A stretch of DNA of 64,000 nt from Xenorhabdus anantnagensis. Its GTDB lineage: Bacteria; Pseudomonadota; Gammaproteobacteria; Enterobacterales; Enterobacteriaceae. The position numbers and the translations under genes are program-made. Within the stretch, counting starts at the first letter, position 1; each line of letters starts with the position of its first letter. The notes beneath the pieces are model-generated. The model saw only the letters and a list, made by a program, of their open reading frames with translations. It ran no database searches and had not been told where the DNA came from. The stretch covers positions 1-64,000 of the forward strand of contig NZ_JAQRFN010000010.1 of assembly GCF_028598555.1 (NCBI RefSeq). Direction: 5' to 3'. Of this stretch, positions 41,441-50,856 are shown one piece after another.

Positions 41441-42322
41441 TTAACTGCCCTTGTGGCGGCTTAAACGCCATTGCAATGCACTTTTGACAATCAGAGTAAT
41501 AATCGCCATCACCGCCAATAAAGCCGCTGCCGTAAATGCGCCAACCGTGTTGTAATCCTGATACAACAAATCAACCTGCAAAGGCAGCGTATAGGTTTCA
41601 CCACGAATTGCCCCCGACACCACAGACACAGCACCAAATTCCCCAATCGCCCGGGCATTGGTCAAAACAACACCATATAACAATGCCCAGCGAATATTTG
41701 GTAATGTCACGTGCCAGAACATCTTCCAGCCAGATGCTCCCAATAATATGGCGGCTTCATCTTCTTGGCTGCCTTGACTTAACATCACCGGCACCAATTC
41801 ACGAACAACAAACGGGCACGTTACAAATACCGTCACCAGCACCATGCCAGGCCATGAAAACATTAATTGAATGTCATAACTCCCTAGCCAACTACCTAAC
41901 CAACCCTTGTCACCATAAAACAGAAGATAAAGTAGCCCCGCCACAACTGGCGAAACCGCAAACGGAATATCAATTAATGTCAGCAATAATTGCCTGCCGG
42001 GAAATTGGAAACGTGTCACCAGCCATGCCGTCGTAACCCCGAAAACCAAATTGAGGGGAACGGTGATAAGTGCAATCATCACGGTCAACCAGATAGCATG
42101 CAGCATATCGGGATCGAAAAGGTTCTGGGCAACCATGTCGATTCCTTTGGAAAAGGCGGTCAAGAAAATCCATGCTATCGGTATGACCAACAACAGAACC
42201 GAAAAAAGTACGCCAGTGCCGATCAGTAACCATTTTCCCCAATTGATGGAGGGACGTTGTGCCACTGTATGTCCAAAAACCGAGTGTCCAGAAACAGAAT
42301 GTTCGGAAGATCCCGTCATCAA
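41441..42322 (-). CDS. cysW: Sulfate/thiosulfate permease subunit CysW
   Basis: A 293-residue membrane permease. The EAA loop, which contacts CysA, is SQGSQEDEAAILLGASGWKM near residue 180. About six transmembrane segments. Its start overlaps the cysT stop by four bases (ATGA). The N-terminus carries a His/Ser-rich extension (SGHSVFGHTVAQ) built from short repeats of the kind S-G-H-S-V, unusual for the family. Confidence 0.95.
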   Translation of the reverse strand: MMTGSSEHSVSGHSVFGHTVAQRPSINWGKWLLIGTGVLFSVLLLVIPIAWIFLTAFSKGIDMVAQNLFDPDMLHAIWLTVMIALITVPLNLVFGVTTAWLVTRFQFPGRQLLLTLIDIPFAVSPVVAGLLYLLFYGDKGWLGSWLGSYDIQLMFSWPGMVLVTVFVTCPFVVRELVPVMLSQGSQEDEAAILLGASGWKMFWHVTLPNIRWALLYGVVLTNARAIGEFGAVSVVSGAIRGETYTLPLQVDLLYQDYNTVGAFTAAALLAVMAIITLIVKSALQWRLSRHKGS

Positions 42323-43149
42323 TGTCCTCCTATCCGTTTACCGAAGCGGCTTTGCAATATATTGACGCTAAATAACAATAATAACGACGTGGCAAGGATG
42401 ACCGATGCAATCGCGCTGGCAGCCGGATAATCAAATTCTTGCAGGCGGACAAAGATCATCAGAGAGGCGACTTCGGTTTGCCAGGCAATATTGCCTGCAA
42501 TGAAAATCACCGCACCAAATTCCCCCAAACTACGCGTAAAAGAGAGTACGGTTCCGGCAATCAATGCCGGCGAAAGCTCAGGCAAAATGACCCGTTGAAA
42601 AGTTTGCCAACGGCTTGCTCCCAATGTCTGTGCCGCTTCCTCATATTCGGGGCCTAATTCTTCAAGAACAGGCTGAACAGTGCGAACAACAAAAGGCAGG
42701 CTCGTAAATGCCATTGCAACTGCAATTCCCAGCCAAGTATTAGCAACTTTGATGTCAAGATTGCCAAGCCAGGCACCATACCATCCGGTCGCAGAAAAGA
42801 GTGTTGCCAGCGTTAAACCCGCAACGGCTGTCGGCAAGGCAAATGGCAAATCCATCAAACCATCAAGTAAACTGCGCCCCGGAAATTGATAACGCGTTAA
42901 TATCCAAGCCAGCAACATGCCAAAAACCATATTAAACAAACTGGCAACTGCGGCGGCCAGTAATGTTACTTTGTAAGCAGCAACAACCTGCGGGTTGATG
43001 ATAACCTGCCAATATTGCTCCAATGTCATATTGGAAAGCTGTACGACAAGAGCGCTTAATGGCAACAGCAGGATAAGGCAGACATAAAATAAGCTATAGC
43101 CCAGACTCAGCCCAAATCCGGGCAAAACACGTTTGCTGAATACCGACAT
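42319..43149 (-). CDS. cysT: Sulfate/thiosulfate permease subunit CysT
   Basis: Also called CysU. I chose the ATG at 43149 ([19 protein letters not shown]), which overlaps the cysP stop as TAATG; the longer frame to 43224 adds 25 residues from inside cysP. 276 residues, six membrane segments, EAA loop GPEYEEAAQTLGASRWQTF. Pairs with CysW to form the channel. Confidence 0.95.
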   Translation of the reverse strand: MSVFSKRVLPGFGLSLGYSLFYVCLILLLPLSALVVQLSNMTLEQYWQVIINPQVVAAYKVTLLAAAVASLFNMVFGMLLAWILTRYQFPGRSLLDGLMDLPFALPTAVAGLTLATLFSATGWYGAWLGNLDIKVANTWLGIAVAMAFTSLPFVVRTVQPVLEELGPEYEEAAQTLGASRWQTFQRVILPELSPALIAGTVLSFTRSLGEFGAVIFIAGNIAWQTEVASLMIFVRLQEFDYPAASAIASVILATSLLLLFSVNILQSRFGKRIGGH

Positions 43150-44186
43150 TATTTGCGCCCTTCTATCAATAACTGATCGAGCGTACCACCAGTATTGAAG
43201 TGAATTTTCATCACTTGAGGCCAACTACCGAATTGTTCTTCGAGGCGAAACAGTTTGGTTGCAGGAAAACGGGATTGCTGTTCTTTCATAACATTTTGAT
43301 CAATCACACGATAATTAAAGCTGGCGATAATTTGCTGGGCATTCGGACTATACAGATAATTTAAATATGCTTTGGCAGCCGCTTCAGTACCGTTTTTCTG
43401 GACATTTTTATCCACCCAAGCCACTGGAAACTCAGCCAGAATATTCACCGGAGGCACAATGATTTGGTAATTATCTTCACCATACTGTTTGCGAATGTTG
43501 TTGACTTCAGATTCAAAGCTAATCAACACATCCCCTATTTCCCGCTCGATAAAGGAAGTTGTTGCCCCACGACCTCCGGTATCAAACACTTCCACATTCT
43601 GTAAAAAGCTCAGCATCAGTTGGCGAACTTTAGCGGGATCATGCGGATTTTTTTGCTGAAAAGCACCCCATGCAGCCAGATAGGTATAACGTCCATTACC
43701 TGAGGTTTTGGGATTTGGGAAAATTAACTTCACATTATTTCGCGCCAAATCTTCCCAAGTCTGGATATGTTTGGGGTTACCTTTGCGTACCAGAAAAGCC
43801 ATTGTGGAATAATAAGGAGAACTATTATTCGGCAAACGCTGCTGCCAGTTGGCGGGAATGAGATTGCTGTGATCGTGCAAAACCTGAACATCTGTGACTT
43901 GATTATAAGTAACGACATCAGCCCGCAATCCATGCAAAATGGCCAACGCCTGTTTAGATGAACCGCCATGGGATTGTTTGATGGTCAATTTATCCTGCGG
44001 GTTCTGCGCATTCCATTGCTTTTTGAATTCAGAATTCAAGTTCGAGAATAATTCTCGCCCAATGTCGTAAGAACTATTCAACAGCTCGACAGCCAAGGAG
44101 CTGGAGCTATAAGCGTTGAGACTGGCAAAAAGCAATAAGGTAGCCACTCTGCCCAATAATTTATTTTTTATTGCCATTATTTTCAT
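43149..44186 (-). CDS. cysP: Periplasmic thiosulfate/sulfate-binding protein
   Basis: About 340-345 residues with a Sec signal peptide ([20 protein letters not shown], cleavage near [13 protein letters not shown]). [18 protein letters not shown] and [17 protein letters not shown] are ligand-binding signatures of the family. Delivers thiosulfate and sulfate to CysTWA. The ATG at 44177 (MAIKN) is an alternative start. First gene of the operon; the CysB-controlled promoter is expected in 44187-44300. Confidence 0.95.
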   Translation of the reverse strand: MKIMAIKNKLLGRVATLLLFASLNAYSSSSLAVELLNSSYDIGRELFSNLNSEFKKQWNAQNPQDKLTIKQSHGGSSKQALAILHGLRADVVTYNQVTDVQVLHDHSNLIPANWQQRLPNNSSPYYSTMAFLVRKGNPKHIQTWEDLARNNVKLIFPNPKTSGNGRYTYLAAWGAFQQKNPHDPAKVRQLMLSFLQNVEVFDTGGRGATTSFIEREIGDVLISFESEVNNIRKQYGEDNYQIIVPPVNILAEFPVAWVDKNVQKNGTEAAAKAYLNYLYSPNAQQIIASFNYRVIDQNVMKEQQSRFPATKLFRLEEQFGSWPQVMKIHFNTGGTLDQLLIEGRK

Positions 44187-44372
44187 CCAACACCTTACTC
44201 ATCACGCTATTTGACATCCCTTTCTTTACTGTATCCAGAATCTTTATAACAGGGTAGTTTACTGTCCTATGTTTTATATACCGAATTTTTATGAGAAATG
44301 ATGAAAAGCGATAAGGTGTAGATGTAAAAAAAGACTTTTTTACGTGATATCAAACCATTTTTTGGAATTTTA

Positions 44373-44951
44373 TCAGGATTTCCAAACAATACGCGAAATT
44401 TTCCAATCCTTCAAAACATCATCAGAAGGCATTAACCCTTCAGGGCCATTCCAGGTTCCGGTAAAAACATAACTGACGTGCTGGCTTTGCGGAGCAGTGC
44501 AAACGACGGTAGGCTGTGTAGTGGCATAATGGGAGCGCTGACATTCCCCAAATGCCTTTTTATACAGATCAGAGAAAGGGGTTCCTATTTTCGTCCCCCA
44601 AACTGTTTTAATCCCGTCATCCAATATGTCAATGCGATTAACTTTACCATCAACCAGACCGTGAAATTCCAGTTTCACCTGACCATCTTCCATGCCCTGA
44701 ACCACACTTACCAATTTACCATTCTGCATTTCCATGCCACTACGCAGACGGTATTTTCCCGCCAAATTTTGTTCGATTGCGGATTGAGTCATGTCTGTTT
44801 GTTTATTGATTTGCCCCATTCCCTGCTCAGAAACACTCAAAGAACTGCCAAACCAGTTAAAAGGAGATAAGGCAGGCCATGATGCTCTTAATGTTCCGGC
44901 GCAGGCCGTTAACAACAAGGAGCAGCCCACTAAGCTAGTCGCTGCCATCAT
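44373..44951 (-). CDS. yfeY: RpoE-regulated lipoprotein YfeY-like
   Basis: The ATG at 44951 gives 192 residues starting MMAATSLVGCSLLLTACAG, with lipobox LTAC; the longer frame to 45026 adds a Lys/His-rich stretch before the signal peptide, which is unlikely. The body matches the YfeY type (TVWGTKIGTPFSDLYKKAFG, TGTWNGPEGLMPSDDVLKDW). Position next to the cys genes and ypeA agrees with E. coli. Function unknown; sigma-E control is known for E. coli and not visible here. Confidence 0.85.
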   Translation of the reverse strand: MMAATSLVGCSLLLTACAGTLRASWPALSPFNWFGSSLSVSEQGMGQINKQTDMTQSAIEQNLAGKYRLRSGMEMQNGKLVSVVQGMEDGQVKLEFHGLVDGKVNRIDILDDGIKTVWGTKIGTPFSDLYKKAFGECQRSHYATTQPTVVCTAPQSQHVSYVFTGTWNGPEGLMPSDDVLKDWKISRIVWKS

Positions 44952-45316
44952 CCTTTTATACTTTAAGTGCTTATGTTTTAGATAATTATGCTTGGAACAC
45001 TTAACTGCAAAAATTTTATTCATCACTGTTTTTTACCTTAGCTCTGTGGAACTGCTACTTAATGTATATCAGACCACATTTTCAAAAAAACATTCAGTTG
45101 TGAGTGCACAACCGTTCAGAAACAAACACATCATAATTATATTTATAAAATCTTATTTATTAAGCATTGCACATCTATTTACAAAATAAATGGTATACTT
45201 AAGAAATATCAAATTTCTATCATCAGAATGAGTCTAACTGGATTGTCCTGCAAGGCAATTCCAAACAGAAATATCAATGCCATTTGATATCTAATAATAA
45301 GAAAGGGGATATTAAA

Positions 45317-45454
45317 GTGAGCCATCACACTAATCACATCAACAAGGAAAAGAAAAAACCTGTAATTTTAGAGAATCGCCTTATCGTAAAAAACAGACAC
45401 ATGAGAAAATTAATAAATTATATTAAGACCATAGAAAAAATAATAGCCAAATAG
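45317..45454 (+). CDS. Candidate small basic protein
   Basis: A 45-residue frame from GTG at 45317, preceded by AGAAAGGGGATATTAAA, a good ribosome site. It is rich in Lys, Arg and His (NHINKEKKKPVILENRL) with an amphipathic C-terminal helix (RKLINYIKTIEKIIAK). I know no family. It lies in the gap between yfeY and ypeA and could be a real small protein or a chance frame; the ribosome site is the main support. Confidence 0.35.
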   Translation: MSHHTNHINKEKKKPVILENRLIVKNRHMRKLINYIKTIEKIIAK

Positions 45455-45501
45455 CATAATACTATTCAGCCATTTCATAGTTTCTATATTTAACAAGCAG
45501 T

Positions 45502-45924
45502 TCAATCAATAATCAAGCGCTTGCTAAACATCATATTTTCTTGGCCTAAATAATCATATTCCATCTTTTCACACATACAAATTGTTGCATCATTCTCTTC
45601 TGGAACCATAATCAAAATACCTGGACAGCCTCTTGCCAATAATTTTTTTTCAAGGCGGGAAATCAGCGCATTAGCTATTCCCCTACCCCTGAATTCTGGA
45701 TGAACTCCCAGATAATAGGCATGACCACGGTGCCCATCATAGCCGCCCATCACTGTACCAACCACTTCCCCCGCGACTTCAGCAACCAGAAATAAATCAG
45801 CATCATGGGTGAGTTTACGCTCAATATCTATTTCTGGATCATCACCAGAATTAATCAAATCACAACGTTCCCAAAGTGTGATAACGGCTTCAAAGTCGTC
45901 TTGCCGAAATACCCGAATTTCCAT
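45502..45924 (-). CDS. ypeA: GNAT acetyltransferase YpeA
   Basis: A 140-residue GNAT of the YpeA type: [21 protein letters not shown] at the start, acetyl-CoA motif [24 protein letters not shown] in part, and [20 protein letters not shown] late. Substrate unknown. In E. coli it lies next to amiA-hemF; here amiA is absent and the island separates it from hemF. Confidence 0.9.
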   Translation of the reverse strand: MEIRVFRQDDFEAVITLWERCDLINSGDDPEIDIERKLTHDADLFLVAEVAGEVVGTVMGGYDGHRGHAYYLGVHPEFRGRGIANALISRLEKKLLARGCPGILIMVPEENDATICMCEKMEYDYLGQENMMFSKRLIID

Positions 45925-46063
45925 AGTTAGTAAGCCTATTTAATAAGCAATTGAATCAACGTTAATTATCACTGCTTTTATTTTGGAATCAATATGAAAA
46001 TGCGTTTACTGATACTAACAGGTATACTACTGGTCTTCATAATTAACCAAAATGAAAGCAGAA

Positions 46064-46084
46064 ATGAATATACCTAATATATAT
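46064..46084 (+). other. attL: left copy of the 21-bp att repeat
   Basis: A 21-bp stretch beginning ATGAATATAC and ending AATATATAT is identical to the first 21 bases of hemF at 59083. It lies 180 bp before the integrase gene. I infer that the original hemF 5' end was here and that integration copied it to the right end. Confidence 0.75.
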
Positions 46085-46210
46085 TAGTTTAATGTTTTTA
46101 TGTTTGTCCATGATTATTATTTTTATATTAAAATCAAACAATTGCTTATTCGATTACCTGTACATTGTTCCAGTGCTTATTGACGTTTTACCCCTTTTGC
46201 AGCACACTGC

Positions 46211-46229
46211 GTATAAACAATTATATAAA
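46211..46229 (+). repeat. Possible integrase arm site, left
   Basis: GTATAAACAATTATATAAA here and a close match at 58997-59015 (GTATAAACAATTGCATAAA) lie just inside the two att copies in the same orientation; both are preceded by CAGC at the same distance. Paired sites of this kind suit integrase or host-factor binding. Confidence 0.45.
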
Positions 46230-46243
46230 TATCTTTAGTGATC

Positions 46244-47100
46244 ATGGCTGCCGAACTAAACAAGCTCAGTGACAAAAAACTTAAAACCCTACACGGAAAG
46301 GAACAAGATTGAATTTTTTGCCGATGGTGCTGGATTAAGTGCAAAAGCATCTAAAGCTGGTGGTATTAGTTGGGTTTTTACCTACCGACTTGATGGTAAA
46401 AAGTTAAACCGCCTTACCATTGGGCGCTATCCTGATATCCCCCTCAAACAAGCTCGTGAAACACGGGACAAATGCCGTAACTGGTTGGCCTCTGGTAAAG
46501 ATCCAAAGCTGCAATTTAATTTAACGATGCAGGAATCATTAAAACCAGTCACTGTAAAAGACGCTATCGAATATTGGATAGAACACTATGGCAGAGAAAA
46601 CCGAGTAAATATTGATAGCTTCATTCGTCAATTAGGAAAGCATATTTATCCCCACATTGGGGAAATGGCATTATCTGACTGCGAAATAATATATTGGCTG
46701 CAATGCTTTAATAAAATGAAAAAGAAAGCTCCTGTGGCTTCTGGTTCTGTATTTCAACTGTGCAAGCAAGCTCTAAAATTTTGCCGAGTAAGAAGGTATG
46801 CAGTTAGTCATGTATTAGATGATTTAACTATTCAGGATGTTGGAAAAAAACAAAATAAAGGTCAGCGGTATTTAGAAGATAATGAACTTGGTCAATTATG
46901 GGAATCCATAAGCTCAGGAAGCTACCTGCCCTATTATAATAACTTATTGAAAATTTTGATTGTATTTGGTTGCCGGACGAGAGAGATCAGATTATCTAAA
47001 TGTTCAGAATGGAATTTTAATTCTATGTTATGGACTGTCCCAAAAGAAAATAGCAAGACAGGTGAAAGAATTATTAAATCGCATTGTATACAGGAAATCC
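46244..47100 (+). pseudogene. P4-type tyrosine integrase, broken
   Basis: The true start is MAAELNKLSDKKLKTLHGKE at 46244; a frameshift near 46300 moves the reading to the next frame (KIEFFADGAGLSAKASKAGG). DUF4102 arm-binding and core domains follow (PVTVKDAIEYWIEHYGREN, KQALKFCRVRRYAVSHVLDD). The first catalytic Arg is present in VFGCRTREIRL near the end. After GERIIK at about 47080 the family sequence stops, so the HxxR and Tyr motifs are lost by deletion. The island cannot excise itself. Confidence 0.85.
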
Positions 47101-47280
47101 GACCCATTAGATCAGACTTCATTTCGTGCGGGTTTGTGTACCTCATTATATGAGGTCATTCTTGAACAAGTCAGCCAACACTGTTCAGAAGAGTTACACG
47201 ATTTACTTTCACTAGCCTGTGATATTAATCAGGAAGTCTACTATTCGCTTTATGCAGCGCTTAATAGCGAGGACGAGTGA
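47101..47280 (+). pseudogene. C-terminal piece of a small island protein
   Basis: A 59-codon frame (DQTSFRAGLCTSLYEVILEQ, then CSEELHDLLSLACDINQEVY) fused behind the integrase deletion. Such short helical proteins often precede the P4-type primase in satellites. It lacks its own start. Function unknown. Confidence 0.4.
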
Positions 47281-47282
47281 TC

Positions 47283-48064
47283 ATGAGTCAGGGAAATAAT
47301 AACTCCAGAAGCCGCCCAATTGATGTTATTCGTGCGGTAAAGCAATCCGCCGCCAGTCACTGGCAACTGTTGTTGCCTGCGTGTGGGATTGACGTTCCGT
47401 TAAAGGGTAAGCATGGTGCTTGTCCGATATGCGGCGGCACTGACCGCTTTCATTTTATAGATGGCAGCCAGCCAACGCGGTGCATTGTTGGTTGAGCGCT
47501 ATAGCAAGGTCGCGGTCAATCCTGATAGTGAAATGGTTTATCACTATAACGATACAACATGGGAAACCGTGTCGGATAATGAGCTGCGCCGTGCAATGGT
47601 GGCAATCTTTGACCAGCACGAAACCCCTTACAGCCCAAACGGGATTAATAACGCTATCTATGCCATGAAATTACAAGTGCCGGTTATTGGCGAACAACGG
47701 TAGGATTTAATCGGCTTTCGTAATGGTGTGTATGATTTATCGACACAACAATTTACTCCGCACCAGCCAGAACACTGGCTCATCAATCATAATGGCATTG
47801 TCTTTACGCCGCCTGTAATGGACGAAAACCTGCCGGATCACGCGCCTAACTTTTACCGCTGGCTATCCCATGCGGCAGGGAGCAATGAGCACAAAATGAA
47901 TCGCATCAAAGCGGCCTTGTTTATGATTCTGGCAAACCGTTATGACTGGCAGCTATTTATTGAAGTCACAGGCGAAGGCGGCAGCGGTAAAAGTTAGGCG
48001 CGTGATCCGGCGGGCATTAAGGCGGTTACAGGCGGCGACCTGTTTGGGAGGGTAATTAGTGCAT
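47283..48064 (+). pseudogene. P4 alpha-type primase/helicase, broken
   Basis: Pieces in order: N-terminal primase zinc finger (CPICGGTDRFHFIDGSQPTRC) ending at a TGA at 47493; after a frame change and deletion, the middle part (LLVERYSKVAVNPDSEMVYHY) to a TAG at 47701; the same frame continues (DLIGFRNGVYDLSTQQFTPH) through the helicase Walker A TGEGGSGKS to a TAG at 47995; then a short scrap (DPAGIKAVTGGDLFGR). The original gene was over 2 kb. This was the replication protein of a P4/PICI-like satellite. Confidence 0.85.
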
Positions 48065-48344
48065 GAAAATACTTTTATGTCTTGATATACATCAACACAT
48101 AATTAAAATTATCAGCTTAAATAACTTATTAAGAACTATCAGAAAAGATATTATTTCAGATAATAATTATCAAAAATACTCAATGTAATATATTGCTCTT
48201 GTTAAGTGATAGTATTTATGATTTCTAATTTATATTTTTATCATTGTCATTTTGATTTATAGTAAATTATGAATGTGGCTATTGACAAGCAAGAGAATAG
48301 TTATATATTTCGTGTTGAGTAGATAACAAACACAAGGAAAGGAA

Positions 48345-48824
48345 ATGGCTAACATTATTTACATGACCTTAAACGGCAAAAAGCAAGGGTTGATATCGGC
48401 AGGTTGTTCAACCTATGATTCAATAGGTAATAAATATCAAGAAGAAAATAAAGATAAAATATTGGTTTATTCTGTAGATCACGACATTAGCAGAGAACAG
48501 AATGTAAATCATCAACCTATAATAATAACAAAACCAATAGATAAATCATCTCCATTATTAGGAGTTTCAATATCAAATAATGAGCATTTAGATTGTCTGC
48601 TTGATATATATAGGAATAGCTCAGCCGGAGGGTTAGAAAAATTTTACTCTATCAAATTAACGAATGCCACTATAAAAAACATCTCCAGTCACTATCCTAA
48701 CTCACTAAGCCACAATGATATGCAACCATATGAAAGTATAACAATTTCATATGATAGCATAACATGGACACATCACATCGCTGGTACATCAGGCTACAGC
48801 ATAAGAGAAGAGAATGTATTTTAA
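48345..48824 (+). CDS. Hcp-family type VI secretion protein
   Basis: A 159-residue Hcp-like protein (MANIIYMTLNGKKQGLISAG, VYSVDHDISREQNVNHQP, KFYSIKLTNATIKNI). Hcp hexamers form the inner tube of the T6SS and carry small effectors. RBS AAAGGAAA. It has no C-terminal toxin extension. The convergent genes after it look like effector and immunity, with a 4-bp overlap of the 3' ends. No other T6SS genes are in the window, so it depends on a machine elsewhere. AT-rich 280-bp gap upstream probably holds the promoter. Confidence 0.85.
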   Translation: MANIIYMTLNGKKQGLISAGCSTYDSIGNKYQEENKDKILVYSVDHDISREQNVNHQPIIITKPIDKSSPLLGVSISNNEHLDCLLDIYRNSSAGGLEKFYSIKLTNATIKNISSHYPNSLSHNDMQPYESITISYDSITWTHHIAGTSGYSIREENVF

Positions 48825-49243
48825 TTCTTCTCCACTAAAAACAAAATGGTACTCTCAGTATCATTTTGTTTTATACTTATAATGGTGTTATCCTTACGCC
48901 AGCGTTCATCTTTCCAATACTTATCATAGTATTTTATAAAACCCATGTTTTCAGTGTATTTTATTAATTCTGCCAGACGACTCAATTTTACATTTGAAAA
49001 GATAATTTCGTTAGTCATGGTATTATTACCATCAGGGGAGTCATAATATATAATATAATCATTTGAAATTAAAGGCACACTCTTAATTTCATCAAAGGTA
49101 AACGAGTAATAATAAATAAAATTTCTTTTTGTATATGATAAATTAACATTCGCTAATAATGCGAAAAAAAGAATAACGCCAATAGCTAAAATAAATATAA
49201 CCATACATATACGTATGAAATTACTCAACCGCAATCCCAGCAT
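48821..49243 (-). CDS. Membrane-anchored small protein, possible immunity protein
   Basis: A 140-residue protein with one N-terminal transmembrane helix (CMVIFILAIGVILFFALLA) and a periplasmic domain. Starts inside the end of the upstream gene (23-bp overlap), a coupling typical of effector-immunity pairs. A periplasmic location would suit protection against a cell-envelope effector. Family unknown. Confidence 0.5.
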   Translation of the reverse strand: MLGLRLSNFIRICMVIFILAIGVILFFALLANVNLSYTKRNFIYYYSFTFDEIKSVPLISNDYIIYYDSPDGNNTMTNEIIFSNVKLSRLAELIKYTENMGFIKYYDKYWKDERWRKDNTIISIKQNDTESTILFLVEKN

Positions 49244-49907
49244 ATTCTTTACCTATATTAATCCAGCTTGCATCTTCAATAAACATTATGTCCTGACCAG
49301 TTTTTATATCGCTTATAGGCGTTATTGTATTTAAAAAACTAGGCAAGGGAACATTATAAGGAATTGTATTATTTGGATACTTTTCAGGATCAGGGAATAA
49401 TAATGGCTTAAAAGACTTATTTTTATATTTTCCTATAGCTCCGTAGTAATCCCATCGTTTATATGCTTTTTCTTTACTTACTACCCCTACTTGAGGTAAA
49501 TAATTAATCCCGTTGATAGCCTGATAAAAACCGAATAAGTTAGAAAGCAAATCTTCACCACTATATCCACTATCTGAAATTAAAGTAAAAGGAAAGGAGT
49601 CTTGATATGATTCAAATGAATGAGTTGTATAAATCATAATAGTAAGAGCAACTCTTTTTTTGTCATATAAAGATAAACCTCTTCTAACTCTCCATCTTGT
49701 TTTTATAGATGTTCCTAGGCTACGCCCCCTACCCATATATTGGACATATCTAACGATAAAATGCGATTTATTAGTAGTTTCATCCCCCAAGGCAAGAGAA
49801 ATCATCAACTTTCTTGCATCATCACCATTAGCATGCCCTAAATCTAACCATCCTAATTTTTCTGTATAGACCAATCGTCCATTTTCTATATCAGATCTTT
49901 TAGTCAT
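49221..49907 (-). CDS. Possible Hcp-linked T6SS effector
   Basis: A 228-residue soluble protein without a signal peptide. Notable segments: YTEKLGWLDLGHANGDDARK, FIVRYVQYMGRGRSLGTSIK and LISDSGYSGEDLLSNLFGFY. I recall GWLDLGHA proteins beside Hcp genes in enterobacteria but not a proven activity; the His, Asp and Glu residues could form a hydrolase site. Together with the membrane protein below it and the convergent hcp it makes a plausible secretion-effector-immunity set. Confidence 0.45.
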   Translation of the reverse strand: MTKRSDIENGRLVYTEKLGWLDLGHANGDDARKLMISLALGDETTNKSHFIVRYVQYMGRGRSLGTSIKTRWRVRRGLSLYDKKRVALTIMIYTTHSFESYQDSFPFTLISDSGYSGEDLLSNLFGFYQAINGINYLPQVGVVSKEKAYKRWDYYGAIGKYKNKSFKPLLFPDPEKYPNNTIPYNVPLPSFLNTITPISDIKTGQDIMFIEDASWINIGKEYAGIAVE

Positions 49908-50335
49908 TAGAACTCCTGTAATTTAGTTAAGTGTTCCATAAAATCTTAGACGCATGACACTAAACAAAATAATTAGTAGAATAATTTTAACAGAAATCAG
50001 CTATTCTACCCTCACACTAAATTCCTGTAGAATATGATGATATAATTACTTACTAAATTAGTAAATATCAATATTTTCGTAAGAAATAATCATAATCTTA
50101 GATTATAAACATGATTAGTTAATAGTATAGAGTATTTTTTTCACAAAAAATTATATGTTAATTTTTAACATATCAGCAACAAGGTGTTTTCAAATTTATT
50201 TTTTATAGTAAATAATATCATCTTAAAACTGTAACCTTTATTTAATTACTTAAAATAAATTTTACTCAGTAATATTACACTTGATTGATTTTTAAGTTAA
50301 CTACTCTGGTTTGGTTTTTAAACCAATGAAATAAT
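49908..50335. other. AT-rich gap without a recognised gene
   Basis: About 430 bp of strongly AT-rich DNA between divergent genes (effector-like on minus, lipoprotein remnant on plus). It likely holds both promoters. No repeat or RNA gene seen. Confidence 0.45.
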
Positions 50336-50720
50336 ATGAAAAAGATACTGATTATTTTTATTTTATGGTTGTGGGAACCCAACACCAAAAGTTTTACCAA
50401 AATCAGAAGTTCTTCCTGATGCTGTGATAAACGAACCATATCAAGCATCAATTACCATCACAGGAGGCGCATTAAATGAAAAAAGCGTTTGGGTAAAAAT
50501 TCATCCTATTGGCTCAGGACTAACATGGAATCCAAAAGAAAGTTCTTTCCAATGGGAAGGAAAAGAAGAAATAAAAAAAGATTATCATCATATAAATATA
50601 ACAGGCATCCCAAAGAAGACAGAGCTGATAAAAATTGAAGTGGTAGGGTTTACTTTGGGTACAATGTACCCAGGGAAAGATTTCGATAAAACCTATACTA
50701 TAAAAGTAAAAAACAAATAG
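50336..50720 (+). pseudogene. Small lipoprotein with a frameshift at the lipobox
   Basis: ATG at 50336 encodes MKKILIIFILW, a signal-peptide start. One base out of frame, 50367 onward reads GCGNPTPKVLPKSEVLPDAV and then continues to the stop at 50720 (ITITGGALNEKSVWVKIHPI). Together they would make a lipoprotein of about 128 residues with Cys at the lipobox. A single extra base, perhaps in the T-run near 50357, explains the break. A 98-residue internal frame starts at 50424. Function unknown; it may be another immunity-like protein. Confidence 0.55.
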
Positions 50721-50856
50721 CTTTAGTAGAATGGTGATTTAAGTCGCCATTTTTATATTTTCGTATACTCACTCAACATAACAAGGATTCTTTCTTATTA
50801 TTTTTCATGGTGTTAAAAATTATTTATTGCAAAAATAAATTAACTACAAAGACACC

